From Sternotherus odoratus (Eukaryota; Chordata; Testudines; Kinosternidae): DNA of 64,000 nt. The stretch spans positions 90,719,340-90,783,339 of the forward strand of contig JAVMKO010000002.1 of assembly GCA_032164245.1 (NCBI GenBank). The letters run 5' to 3'. Both the position numbers and the translations under genes were made by a program. This document shows, in pieces, positions 46,988-57,410 of this stretch (its first letter is position 1; each line of letters begins with the position of its first letter). The notes beneath the pieces are model-generated. The model had not been told where the DNA came from and did no database searches. It was given only the letters and a program-made list of their open reading frames with translations.

Positions 46988-48062
46988 GGGCTGGGGTGCC
47001 TGCAAAACAAGGGGGCACTCAGTAAATGGCCACCCCTCTCTCCCCCTCCCCCCCCCCACTACAAACGCCTTTTGGAATGTATTCCCTATCCTTTTATTTT
47101 TGAACATTATGCCAGCAAAGTGATGAAAACACCGCTGTCTTAACTTACAGAAAGGCTGGGAGCCATTTTTCCATGGCTGAACCAAGGTGGAGGTGGTTAG
47201 GGAGGGCCAGAGATGAAGTTTGAGAGAAAGTTCTAAAAAGTTTTGCAAGCTGTAATGCACGCACACATTTCCCCATCTCCCCTTCCCCTTCATTCACAGG
47301 CTCATCCGTGCTCACCTGGTGGTGCTGGCTAGACACCAGTGGAGACTCAGTTACTGACTAATGTCATGGTTTGAGTTCCCTGCCACGTCTCTCCCCTTCC
47401 CCCCCCCCCCCTCACCATACGAGGCAGGGGTCTCTGTCTCCTCCAAGGTATCTGCAGTGGTCAGCGGTATTCTGGTTGGGTCATTGCCGGGTAAAGCATG
47501 CAGTTCATTGTAAAAGCAGCAAGTCTGCAGGACAGCCCCAGAGTTCTTGTTGACCTCCCCTTGCTTTGTGGTATGGTTGGTATAGTTCCTTCCCTTTCAG
47601 ACGGCATTGCTGCTGATCCCTGACATGCTCCAGCATCCCCCATGCAATCTGCTTGTTCATGTTACTGTTTCTGTGGCTAATCTGAAGCTGTGCTTGAACA
47701 GCCTCTTCCCCACAGCCCCAAGACATCCAGTACTTCCTGCCTGCTCTAGGCAGCAGTGTGTCTGGTAGCTCTGTGTCTGTGTGTGGAACCAGCACGGTTT
47801 GTTGAGCAGTCAGCTACACACAACAAAGGTAAGTGGGTCTGTGTGCTCACCATGGTGGCTAATCAGGAAAACAACACAAAAACACACTGCAGTTTTAAAG
47901 GCAGGGGAGTCTTCCGGACTCTGTCGCCCTGGGCCATAGAATTCAAAATTGTAAACAGAGCAGTCACTGTCATGGGGACATGGGTGTTGTAGAACACCAG
48001 CTGGAGGACTGTTGGGGATGACACAATTAATGCTGTCTACACTCCAACTGCATCAACTAAGT
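46988..48062 (-). mobile_element. Harbinger-type element remnant carrying the Myb/SANT-like gene
   Basis: The right margin (48034-48060, GCTGTCTACACTCCAACTGC) resembles a TIR of the turtle Harbinger group. The minus strand inside carries the Myb/SANT-like fossil. PIF/Harbinger elements encode a transposase and a Myb-like partner protein. Only the second is recognisable here. The left boundary is arbitrary. Confidence 0.45.
47100..47800 (-). pseudogene. Harbinger Myb/SANT-like (trihelix-type) DNA-binding protein, degraded
   Basis: The best frame (47505-47795) reads W-G-C-GEEAVQAQLQISHRNSNMN, then KQIAWGML and QQQCRLKGKELYQPYHKAR. This matches the Myb/SANT-like domain pattern W..EE..VQ..L....RN...IA..M.......QCR.K.KEL...Y of Harbinger-encoded partner proteins. 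A stop follows the domain. The normal downstream part is suggested in another frame (ELHAL-like, then N-D-P-T-R). The conserved first tryptophan helix is altered and the open frame is short, so it is not functional. Domesticated relatives exist in vertebrates, but nothing here suggests one. Confidence 0.6.
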
Positions 48063-48313
48063 AGGGTGTCTGTGGCTCTGCAGGGTGGAGAGGTGGTTTT
48101 TCTGCCTTTCTGAAAGAGCTACTTAAGTCTGCGGTAAACAATTTTAATGTAGTTGCATTCATAACTCTGTCAGTACAAGCGGACTTCCAGCAATGTAACT
48201 TTGTAGTGTTGTTAACAGACCAAACCCCCAGTCCCTTATACAAATACACATCAGATTCTGCCTGGTCCTTTCAGGTGTGGTGAGAGAAGGATACAAAAAG
48301 AAGGCTCCTTCCC
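48063..48313. other. Unassigned stretch
   Basis: Unique-looking sequence between two mobile elements. Confidence 0.35.
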
Positions 48314-48474
48314 ACTGTTCCCTCTAAGCTGTGTGCGTGGGTGCGTGCACACAGATCCTAAACCCTGCGCACACGGCGAAACACCGCATGCACAAAAACC
48401 TGCACAGAGGCACAAACATTTGCACAGAGGAATTTTTTTGTGCACACAGACTGCCAAAAATTAGAGGGAACATT
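48314..48474. mobile_element. hAT-like MITE
   Basis: Left TGTTCCCTCTAAGCTG pairs with right AAAATTAGAGGGAACA. Internal GCACACAG and TTTGCACAGAGG motifs repeat. No clean target duplication seen. Confidence 0.65.
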
Positions 48475-48787
48475 GCCCCATCCTCGTGCTTGGGGAGTAG
48501 AGACACTGCTCCATCCCTAATCCCTTGGCTGCACACCATACCCCAACGGAGACAGAAGCCAGCCCTGAAGCCGGCTAGCTATGAGGGAGGAAGCTGCAAC
48601 CAGTAAAGGGGTCTAGCAGGCTGCCTGAGAGCTTGAGTAAATATACCTCATGGTGCTCTTCTGAGTACGGCTCAGCTGAATCCTCTGGGTCTCATTCTCT
48701 AAGATGGAAAGGGAGCATTTCTATGCACTGTACACTGGTGTGAACAATTATATCAGGTGCAGGGCAGCAGGGGAATCAGACCTGAAT

Positions 48788-49349
48788 GGGTATGTCTACA
48801 TTGCGATATAAACCCAAGGTTGAAACTCAGGCTGAAGCCTAATCCCCCTTCCATCTATACACAAATTGTGTTAACTCAGGGCTTGAACCCGGGGTCCAAG
48901 GACCCCTCCTCCCCATCCCAGGGGTAGACGGTCTGAGCCAAGCCAGTACCCAGGGTTCAAGCCCTTTTGCTTTGCATTGTACATAAAGCCCTACTGGACT
49001 TGTACTCTGGGAGTCCACCAAAAAAGTATCCCCACAAGCCCATGAGTCAACTTTCTTTGTCCTTTGGATAGTCACATTTGGTGGATAATCAAGTTCTTCC
49101 ACATTGCACCATGAACAAAGGGCTAGAATGGCCACATTCTGGGAGCACGCTAGGAAGTCTGGGACTTCCTGGGGTGGTTGGGCCCAGGACTGCATAGTGC
49201 AATCTAGACTCTGGAGCCCCAGGATTCAATAATTTCTAATCATGGGTTACAAAGGAGTATAGATGCTCAAGCCCTGGGTTAACAAATCCTGCATCTATTA
49301 ACTCAGGTTCTACTAACCTTGGATTTACATTGTGGTGTAAGCTGTACCC
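48788..49349. mobile_element. Long-TIR MITE (562 bp)
   Basis: Left GGGTATGTCTACATTGCGAT.. ACCCAAGGTT matches the complement of the right end (GGGTACAGCTTACACCACAA.. TCCAAGGTT) over about 35 bp. The inner parts also pair loosely (TTAACTCAGG motifs near both ends, AAGCCCT blocks). No transposase frame. The 118-codon minus frame inside is chance. Superfamily unresolved. Confidence 0.7.
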
Positions 49350-49898
49350 ACTATTTACTTGGTTTTTATTCATACTTATTCAGCCAGGTTCCCACTGCAA
49401 TCAAGGAGAGTTTAGTCTGAGTACGGACTAAATCAAAACTAAGGACTTGACAGTGTTACCCTTAGTCACACTGAGTAGTCCTATGAGTACCTACTCATAG
49501 GAGTAAGCTTCAGGCCCTAAATAAGAACCAGGATTTGACCATATATGTTTCTATGAGATATGTATAAAAAATGACCATGGGCATTTTAAAAAAAAGACTA
49601 TTCTGCATTTAACAATATTTAAAAAAAAGTTTAACAATCGTACTTAACCCACAATCCACATTTAAGTTTTAGAGTGTCAATAACCATTTTCAATTCAGTG
49701 TAAAGTATAAATACCAAGGGATCACGTTTCATCTGCATTATATGTTTCGATTAGTAGAAACAAGAAAAAGTATTTACTTTTCTGCCACATGTTAAATTCA
49801 ATAATGGTCACGGTGCTGGAAGGAAAAATTAGAAATATTTTCCTTGGGTTAGCAGGGAGAAAGCTAATATTGGTCAGTGAATCCTATTATGATTATTA
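49350..49898. other. Unassigned stretch with a short palindrome
   Basis: CCTATGAGTA-CC-TACTCATAGG at about 49481-49502 forms a 10-pair hairpin. It resembles the GAGTAGTCCC-type repeats common in reptile genomes. Otherwise AT-rich unique sequence. Confidence 0.45.
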
Positions 49899-49900
49899 TA

Positions 49901-50098
49901 CATGGCTACCTCAATATAAAGCGGTCCTTGGGAGCAAAAAAAATCATACTGAGGTATAGATGAAATCGCGTTATATCGAAGCCAGACGTGTTGATCCACC
50001 AGAGCGCGCAGCCACCCCCTCACCCCTCCGAGCACTCCTTTACCGTGTTATACCAGAATTCGCCTTATATCGGACCACGTTATGTCGAGGTAGCCGTG
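49901..50098. mobile_element. Mariner-like MITE with TA duplications
   Basis: Left CATGGCTACCTCAATATAA pairs with the complement of the right end (CACGGCTACCTCGACATAAC). TA flanks both ends (49899-49900, 50099-50100), fitting Tc1/mariner target choice. Internally CCTTATATCGGACC and the left AAAGCGGTCC extend the pairing. Confidence 0.8.
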
Positions 50099-50100
50099 TA

Positions 50101-52850
50101 TATTACTCTGGGTGAGATTCATTCACAGATTGCACAGACATTACTAAATAAGCCTTCAGGCAGCCATATGCGAGTTTTCGTCATTGTGATTGGGCTTCAG
50201 TACAGTGACTGCCAGGTAATGGATTAACAAGCTGTCAGTATGAAATTCATTCATTTCTCCTTATCATTCAGAAAGCAGGTGTCCTGTCACTCCCTGCCAG
50301 TCTGCACGCGCAGTCCAGGAAGACTTGCAGCCTTCCACAGAGAAATGGAGGCAGCAGCAGATTTCATTTATCAGTAACAACATTCTGTTCCTGAATTCTG
50401 ACCTTTCATATCCGACACCTCCGCGTCTTCAATCAGCCACTGCCATTGATGCCTGCAATTTTTCGGTTGAGTGTGATTATGGTAAATGCATTGGACTAGG
50501 ATGAGCACTCAGTACCTGTGACTTTTTGAAAGCTTGGATGAAAGGAAAATAATATGTGCACATATGTATGTGCATGTATTTGGAGGACACAGGGACTATG
50601 CTTCATTGAACCGCATTCTCTGTACGTACACGCATATGTGCATTGGTTTCAATGGGATTGCAAGGCGGGGGAAATCAGCGGAGGATTTGTCTTCCTCTTC
50701 TCAGAGGATTAACCAGTCCCACAAGCCTCAGCAATGCAAGTGGGGTAAATTCGGGGATAATTAAGGCAATGGGAATTTTTTCTTTAATAAAAAAGCTAAA
50801 CATGATAGACGGTGTTTTGTTTTATATAAAAGAAAAATAACAGTTAGCACTGGGCCAGACAGGACTGGGGGTTAAATTATTTTTTGTAAGAGAGCCAATA
50901 AAATGTGTGGCTTGGAAAAATGAAAAAGGGTGGGAAATGAATTCTATTTTGACCTTCAGCTCAACAGCCTGTCTGATTGAATCTCTGTATCCGACGAGAG
51001 AGTGATTTCTTTCACTAGGCAAAACCTTGGTGGGACTGCATTTCCTACCCTCTCATGGTGGTTTGTTTACACAGATTGTTTATAAAATGACCTCAGTGGC
51101 TTTTATGCATCAGCTACAACTGCAGCATTCCCACTGCCAGACCTTGGGGAAGTCAGGACAAGGTTGAGGAAGGGTAGTGATCACCAGGCAAAACGAAGAA
51201 TAAATTAGCTCAATACTATGTTGTGTTTCCAATGTCCTTCCATGAAAATAAAGCACAGTAGTACAAGATTTCAGAAGGGAACTTTTGAAAGGTTTTGTAT
51301 TGCTCCAACCCTCTGGTATAAAAATATGCACGTAGCTTTGGATTTTGCAAAGTAGATTACTATCCCCAGAACACCAAAGTACGGTGGGGATCTCCTTCCC
51401 TCCCTCCAGTATCTTTGGTGAAGAATACCCTTCTGTAAATAAGTCAGTTGAGACTTTGTGGAAAATGAAGCAGTTTCTTTGACAGTTATTACAGACTTGG
51501 CCACCAAATGAAGGCTGTCTTGTCTGAACACTTCATTTTATTTTCATAAGAAAATGTTTCCTGCCAGCTAACAAAAGGAGCTACTATGAATTGTTAAACA
51601 AGTGCAGAATCAAAGTCATCGTGAAAAGAAAATTATTCTATTTGAGCAATACTCAGAGAATTTAAGGATGTTGAAAACTCTTTTCAGGTATCCCTATCAG
51701 GTGGATACAAGTACTCCAAAAATTGAGGGTACCTGCCACTAAATATTTCTATAAATATTTGCCACCAAAGTATTTGTGCTTTGTAGGTGTGCAACCACAT
51801 ATCCACTGTCATTCCTGAAAGTGTTACCTCTGGGGCTGCTACTCAGTGAGAATTATGTTACTCTGTAGCTCTTCAATGTGATATCGAGAACATGGGTATT
51901 TTGGAAGTACCCATACTGTGGTTGAGGATCATGTGACCACCTCATTATGTGACTACTGCACGAAAGACCATCTCCTGATAGGAAATGAAGTACCGATTTC
52001 TCAAAGCTTTGCAAATTTAGGCCTTCCCTACTCAATACCATAGCACACTGAAAATAGCATACTTCTCTTAGGAACATATTTTTCTTGGATCCCCTAAAAC
52101 AGGGTCTCTGATATAAATCTTTGTGCTGCTCCAGTGGTGCTAAATGGCTGTAACGCTGCCTTAACAGGGCAGTTAAGAATTCCCCTAGGTTGGGAACATC
52201 TCTGGGTGGTATGGATCTAACACTGCCTGAGAGCATGAGGTGCAGGCATGGCCATGGGAGAAGAGGGCATGGCAGAGGGCCACGGTGTTTTGGCTAATCC
52301 CCAGCTGCTATAACTTTGAACAGCCCTAAGGCTGCTCTAAATGGCCCCGGGGGATAAATCAGGTCCCAGCAAATCCTGTGATCAAGGATGTACCAAGCTG
52401 GTTCTGTATAACCATCTTTGCCTCTGGGGCCTGCAACCAAGTACAGCTCAGATAGACTAAAGACTGGGCCTAAAACAGATATTCCAACACAAAAATCTGC
52501 TAACTGGGTGTAAAGCCAACTGGGACCCATTTGTGCAAAACACAGGAGATCCTCAGCTGAGACCGAACACTAAAAAAAATTGAACACTTCTTTTGTACGT
52601 ACTATTTGAATTAATACACTCTCACGGAATCATGAATCCTGACTGAGGGTTCAAGATACCATGCAATATAAACTTTAATTAAAATATGAAATAAAAGTTC
52701 ACATGGCAACTTTAACTCTAACCAGAGCAAATATTAAGTCACCTTTAAAAATATATGTATATTATTATAAATGATTTGGCCATATCTGGAGAAATCTACA
52801 GTCTTACTAACTATGCCCTGCGTCATGTGAAGCCAGGCTTGTTTACTTAG
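50101..52850. other. Unassigned stretch, possible conserved element at 50110-50490
   Basis: The first 380 bases are repeat-free, CpG-containing and of even composition (for example TTCGGTTGAGTGTGATTATG), unlike the AT-rich surroundings. This is a candidate conserved non-coding element. The 52090-52560 part may be an unrecognised repeat. No exon found, including in the 127-codon minus frame at 51853-52236. Confidence 0.4.
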
Positions 52851-53124
52851 GGTATGTCTAGGCTGCAAAGAAAAAATCCACAGTGCCGCCTGTCAGAGCC
52901 TGGGTCAATTGACTCAGGGTGGCAGGGCTAAAAGTACAGTGTAGACATTGCCAGTTGGGCTGGAACCCAGAATCCAAGAACCACTCCCCTCACCAGGTTC
53001 CAGACCTTGGGCTCCAGCCCGGGTGGGAATGTCTAAACTGCATTTTTAGCCCGGCAGCCCCAAGTCAATTGACCTGGCCTCAGCCTCAGTGCTGTGGGGT
53101 TTTCTTTGCAGCAGAGAAATATCC
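52851..53124. mobile_element. MITE with GTATGTCTAGGCTGCAAAG ends
   Basis: Left GGTATGTCTAGGCTGCAAAG pairs with the complement of the right end (GGATATTTCTCTGCTGCAAA). Internal CAATTGACTCAGG and GTCAATTGACCTGGCC, and CAGTGTAGACATTGCC and GGAATGTCTAAACTGC, are further inverted pairs, so the whole 274 bp is loosely palindromic around a GGGCTGGAACCC/GGGCTCCAGCCC core. Confidence 0.75.
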
Positions 53125-53544
53125 TTAGATGCTTAATTTTATGTTCTGTGAGTAGTCCCACTACACACTGTGTAAAGCTAAGCAGATGAATAAGGCTTCG
53201 CAGGACCAGGATCTATATTTCTGCAGTATCTCCCATATTTGCATATCCTCTATATAACACGGAACTTCACCAAAGTAAAAGTTATATGACCAGACGGTTC
53301 CATAAGAAGTGTATGTGCTTATTAGGTGCTCATAAATGCATACTGTATGTACATATTTTTCAGAGACAGGGCCTGATTCTCCTTACATCTTTATATAGCC
53401 ATTTGCATCTGTGTTTAATAGGCCTGAAATGCTATCACTGTTGTAAGGAAGTTAATTGGTAGGGTTTATCAGCCACATTGCACTCATTTTACATTAGATT
53501 AAGACATGTAAAGTGCAATTTGGAAATTCCGACCCATTTTATTT
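53125..53544. other. Unassigned stretch
   Basis: Unique-looking AT-rich sequence. Confidence 0.4.
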
Positions 53545-53856
53545 CAGGCTATGTCTACACTACAGCCTATGTTGGCATAATTTATGTCACTGGCGGGGCG
53601 GGGGGAGAGGGGGTGAATCCCACACACACATACACCCCGAGCGACATTAGTGACACTGACGTAAGCGCTTCTGTTCATAGGGCTAGGCTGGTGGGAGAAC
53701 TCTTCTGCCAACATAGCCACTTGTGGAGGTGGTTTTATTATGCTGATGGGAGAGCTCTCTCCCCTGGAACAGAGCGTCTTCACCAGATGTGCTGCAGCAG
53801 GGCAGCTGTCTTGGTTCATCTGTACTTCTGCAGCACTATACACATAGACATGGCCT
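53545..53856. mobile_element. Non-autonomous DNA transposon (TATGTCTACACTAC type)
   Basis: Left CAGGCTATGTCTACACTACA pairs imperfectly with the complement of the right end (AGGCCATGTCTATGTGTATA). Inner motifs GTTGGCATAA and CTGCCAACATAGCC also pair. Target duplications are not visible, and a SINE lies immediately to the right. Confidence 0.65.
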
Positions 53857-53867
53857 CACAGGTAGCA

Positions 53868-54055
53868 CAGTGGGGAGGGATAGCTCAGTGGTTTGCGCAT
53901 TGGCCTGCTAAAGCCAGGCTTGTGAGTTCAATCCTTGCGGGGGGCCACTTAAGGATCTTGGGCAAAGAAATCTGTCAGGGGACAGTATTTGGTCGTACTA
54001 GCATAGGTAGGAGACTAGACTTGATGACCTTTCCAGTTCTAGGAGATAGGTGTAT
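53868..54055 (+). repeat. tRNA-derived SINE of the turtle type
   Basis: The head is tRNA-like, with an exact box A (TAGCTCAGTGG, 53881-53891), an anticodon-arm-like stretch GGCCTGCTAAAGCCAGGCT and a box B-like GAGTTCAATCC (53934-53944). A unique middle follows (GGGGGCCACTTAAGGATCTT), then a tail with CTAGACTTGATGACCTTTCC and AGTTCTAGGAGATAGG, which resembles a CR1 3' end, the partner LINE of turtle SINEs. The copy is nearly complete. The 214-codon frame across it is spurious. This is the best single clue that the genome is a turtle's. Confidence 0.85.
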
Positions 54056-54258
54056 CTTCATTTATTATTATAGCTTTGCCACACAAATACTGCATGAACT
54101 GGAAGTAAACATCACATATTAGGATAATTTCCTAACAACACATCTGATGTAGGAGCTTCTTAGACATACTTTTAATGTATGAAAAACAGAAAGGAACGGG
54201 TTAAATTGCTGTGATCCGAATGTGCAAAGATTTAAACACAGGCTTAACTTTGCACAAT

Positions 54259-54490
54259 GGGTCTGTTTACATTGCAGCTGAGAGTGTGCTTCCCAGCTTG
54301 AGTAGAGCCACTAGCAGGGGTTAGCACAGGCAGAAGCTTGGGGTAGCCACCTGAGTATGTGCCCAGGAAGTCTGGGTATTTTTGTATTCACGCAGATATA
54401 TTTAGCACGGTAGCTCAAGCAGAGCGAGCATGTCTCTCTCGCTCTACCTGAGCTGGAAAGCACGCTCCCAGCAGCCATGTAGACGTACCC
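54259..54490. mobile_element. MITE with about 40-bp TIRs
   Basis: Left GGGTCTGTTTACATTGCAGC.. GTGTGCTTCCCAGCT matches the complement of the right end (GGGTACGTCTACATGGCTGC.. GCGTGCTTTCCAGCT). The rest includes a paired GAGCGAG/CTCGCTC segment. No clean target duplication. Confidence 0.75.
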
Positions 54491-54554
54491 AATGTGAGTA
54501 GTCCCATTAACTTCAATTGGATTATGCACATAATAATACATATTTATAGCACTT

Positions 54555-54705
54555 CTCATCAGTAGATCTCAAAGTATCATTATCCTCATTTTACAAATGG
54601 GGAAACTGAGACACAGAGAAGTGAAGTAACTGGGCCAAGGTCACCCGGCAGGCTAGAGCCAAACCCAAAATTAGTACTCAGGGCTCCTAGGTCACACTGT
54701 AAGGG
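54555..54705 (-). repeat. MIR-like SINE, antisense
   Basis: It shows CATTATCCTCATTTTACAAA, then TGGGGAAACTGAGACACAGA and a GGGCCAAGGTCACCCGGCAGG block, the antisense MIR core. This is the best-preserved MIR-like copy in the window. Confidence 0.8.
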
Positions 54706-55454
54706 TAAGCAGGTGTATCAATCCATAGGATCGGGGCTTATGTGCATCTTGATTTCATTTTACATTTGTGAATGTATTGGTTTTTTTGTGAATGTATTGA
54801 TTTGCAATAGTATGAAACTCAGGAATGACTGTCTTTTCAATTCCCACAGTATACTATGCTTCCAGACGTTTTGGAAAGTTTACACTAGACAATAAACCCA
54901 TTTTCTGCCCCTTGGCATGCACATCTCCTTTCATCTCAAAAATATGAAAATTATGCTTTCATAAAACAAGCCATCCAATTGTTTCCCCCAATGAATAAGA
55001 AAGCAAATAGTTTTCTCATGGAAAATTATTAACTACAAGAAAAATAATTATTCTTTTTGCCCCTTTTCTACTGATTTCTCCACTATCCTACTGTACACTC
55101 ACTCTTGGTAAAAACAAAAATAAGCAGGCTTTTTATATTAGCATGTTTTAATTTGGCTAGTTACCCGTCATTTGCAATGTGTTATATGAAGTGAATGATA
55201 TAAAAAAGAAAAAAAAATTCCCATCAGTTTTCTGATTTCTATTGGCAGTTTTGACCTTTGTTCCATGCTTCAGAAGGAAACGGTTGCTCCAAAAATATGC
55301 TAACTATCCACCCTTTTGTTTGCATTCTATTCAGTGGCTTACATAAATATTCAAGATCTATAAAGAAAGAGTGGAGCAAAATGCCTGACATTCTACTCAC
55401 ATTACTGGCATTCCTTTTGGGACTGGGATAAACTGATAAACAGCCTTGTTTCAC
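54706..55454. other. Unassigned AT-rich stretch
   Basis: A small duplication (TTTTGTGAATGTATTG twice) lies near 54765-54800. Nothing else recognised. Confidence 0.45.
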
Positions 55455-55610
55455 AATTTCAAAATCAAGACTGGATTTATTTTTCTAAAAGCTCTGCTCT
55501 AGGAATTGTTTTGGGGAAGGTCTATATGGCCCGTTCTATACAAGAGGTCGGACTTCACTAGATGATCACAATGGTCTCTTCTCTCCTTGGAATTGATGAC
55601 TCTATGGGGT
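55455..55610 (+). mobile_element. CR1 LINE 3' end fragment
   Basis: Reads ACAATTTCAAAATCAAGACT, then TTTTTCTAAAAGCTCTGCTC and TAGGAATTGTTTTGGGGAAG, then TAGATGATCACAATGGTCTC. This is the CR1 ORF2 end and 3' UTR. The octamer terminus is worn (TGATGACTCTATGGG). Confidence 0.82.
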
Positions 55611-55811
55611 CTTATTGCCTACCTAACAGTTTGCATGAAGCAGATGAGAACACCAAACTGCAAGAATTTGGTGCTCCCCAATCTATATCAAAACTTTAGC
55701 CATGATTCAGCCCAAAACCTGAACCCTAATCTAAACCTCCTCCAGATCCAAAAAGCACCACCTTAGTTCATCTTTAATGACCTTTGCTATTTAGAGTTTG
55801 AATAGAGTAAG

Positions 55812-55920
55812 GGCTTGTCTATATGGTGCATTAGTGCACACAAGTGGGGTGTAAATACTAGTCCACACCAGCATTGGTGAACCCATGCAGACCTTGCGAG
55901 CACTCACTAAAATTTTCTTA
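55812..55920. mobile_element. Truncated MITE fragment
   Basis: Starts GGGCTTGTCTATATGGTGCA and contains TAAATACTAGTCCACACCAG. The GGGCTTGTCTA end is shared by several MITEs here. The right end is missing. Confidence 0.45.
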
Positions 55921-55995
55921 AGGCACATCTTCACTACCCGCCGGATCGGCGGGTAGCAAGCTATCTTTTAGCGATCGATTTCTCGCATCTCGTTA
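55921..55995. mobile_element. Fragment of a multi-hairpin MITE related to 26742-27024
   Basis: After CACATCTTCACTACCC come a perfect palindrome CTACCCGCCG-GAT-CGGCGGGTAG (55934-55956) and GCGATCGATTTCTCGCATCT, close to the GATCGATTTATCG arm of the 26742 element. It stops where the DIRS-like gag fossil begins. GCAAGATGCAAGATGCAAG is a local triplication. Confidence 0.5.
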
Positions 55996-57410
55996 AGACG
56001 CAAGATGCAAGATGCAAGTTCCTGAAATTGTCAGAAAGAGAAAGTAAGGGAAACATTATAGCGTCATCTGGTGACGATGATGAAATATTAATTTGCAGTG
56101 TCACCTCCTTGTCAGCTCTAGCCTGTTGCTCTCAGAAGATTCCCCTTCAATTGGGCTGTTGTGGAGGCAGGGATGGAGCAGGAGAGTTCCTCTGTCGGTG
56201 GTTTCCTTGGAAGAAGCAAGGAGGTCTTGAGGACTGCTGGGAATAGGCAACCTACTGGTTCCAGTGTGACCACTAAGGTGGACCATAAAGGAGAGAAGGG
56301 GTAATCCAGTATTGGTCACCCAGTAAGAAGAGACACCAAATTATTTTTCCTTTGGAATTTCCCTCTCAGGGATGGTGGTCAGGGAGATGTCTTTTTGATG
56401 GTAGACAGGAGATCTTTGTACTAAGATCTCAATATAATCAAGATGTACTAAAATGACATTCAACCTAGCCAGGGGCAGGCAGTGGAAAGTAGTGCAGTTG
56501 GTACAGGAGAATTAGGAGGCATTGGGGAAAGAAAAGGCCTCAGTGACCCAGTAGTTCTTGGAACCGATAGTTGTTCAGCTGTTCATTAACAATAGACTCC
56601 AGCTCATTTGAAATAGACAAGTCTCTGGAATATCTAAATTCCTGTGGTATCAGCTATATGAGTATGATGAGGATCGAGAGAGCTGACTGCTTTGGTGGTT
56701 CCATTTTAGAAGATGGCCTCAAGACTGGGAGTGCTGATGTGATACATATCTTTTGGATGATGCCAGTACTGAGGATGTTGATGACTTCTGGGATACCAGT
56801 TTGGTATCTTCACCAAAAAGTCAGCAGGCAGCACTGACCTCCTTGAAGCAGAATGTTTGGGGTCTCAGAGTGACAGTACTATTTTGGCAGTGCCTGAGTC
56901 AATTTAGGTACCAAAGTATGTCTAGCACCATGACCTTTTGAAGAACTAGAAGTCTTCAAAGAACTCCTGGTACTAGAGCCTCAGCAGTATGTCCAATGGT
57001 ACATGAGGTCTCCAAAGCAGCAAGTCTTTGAGGTGACTGGTTTCTCTTCAAAGGAGGTTGTCTGTTAGGAGAACTAGAACGCCTCCTTTTCGAAGTCCCT
57101 TTGGTACCTTCCATGTTCTTTTTCCATGAGGATCTTGGTGACCAGGATATGGAGTTGTGTGAGTCACTAAGTGTATGGAAGCCAATGCATGGGTGTATTT
57201 CTTCTAAAAGAGGTGCAGATCTTGCACTTCAAAGGTATGTGGGTGTCTCTCAAACAGCGAAGGCCCCAAAAGTGCCTGTCACTAGACGAGGCAGCATGCT
57301 CTGGCACTGACAATCCCCAAGAAGAGACCCTCAGGCAGATGGAGGAGGGGAAGGAGAGGAAGGGAATTAAATGGACCTCTCCCCCCCTTAACACACAAAA
57401 AAAGCTATAA
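55996..57410 (-). pseudogene. DIRS-like retrotransposon gag, degraded
   Basis: On the minus strand the start region (57167-57394) reads SDRHFWGLRCLRDTHIPLKC then KICTSFRRN, matching the D-x-H-x-x-C-L-R-C-L-G-x-x-H-x-x-x-x-C-x-x-C zinc-knuckle-like start of DIRS gag proteins with one Cys lost. About 1.1 kb downstream, near 56050-56110, the frame gives ISSSSPDDAIM, close to the S-S-P-D-E-A-V segment of the same proteins. The sequence between is serine- and proline-rich and broken by stops and frameshifts. No pol (RT, tyrosine recombinase) follows. DIRS gag is also the source of the LAP2-alpha specific domain in vertebrates. A gypsy-type gag is a less likely alternative. Confidence 0.55.

Noticed and set aside
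51853..52236. 127-codon minus-strand frame as a host exon
   Set aside because: No domain recognised; it adjoins probable repeat sequence and shows no splice-consistent boundaries.
53881..53944. A functional tRNA gene
   Set aside because: It has A and B boxes but no closed acceptor stem, and it is joined to a SINE body and tail.
53478..54122. The longest open frame in the window (214 codons)
   Set aside because: It runs across a DNA transposon and a tRNA SINE, so its length is accidental.
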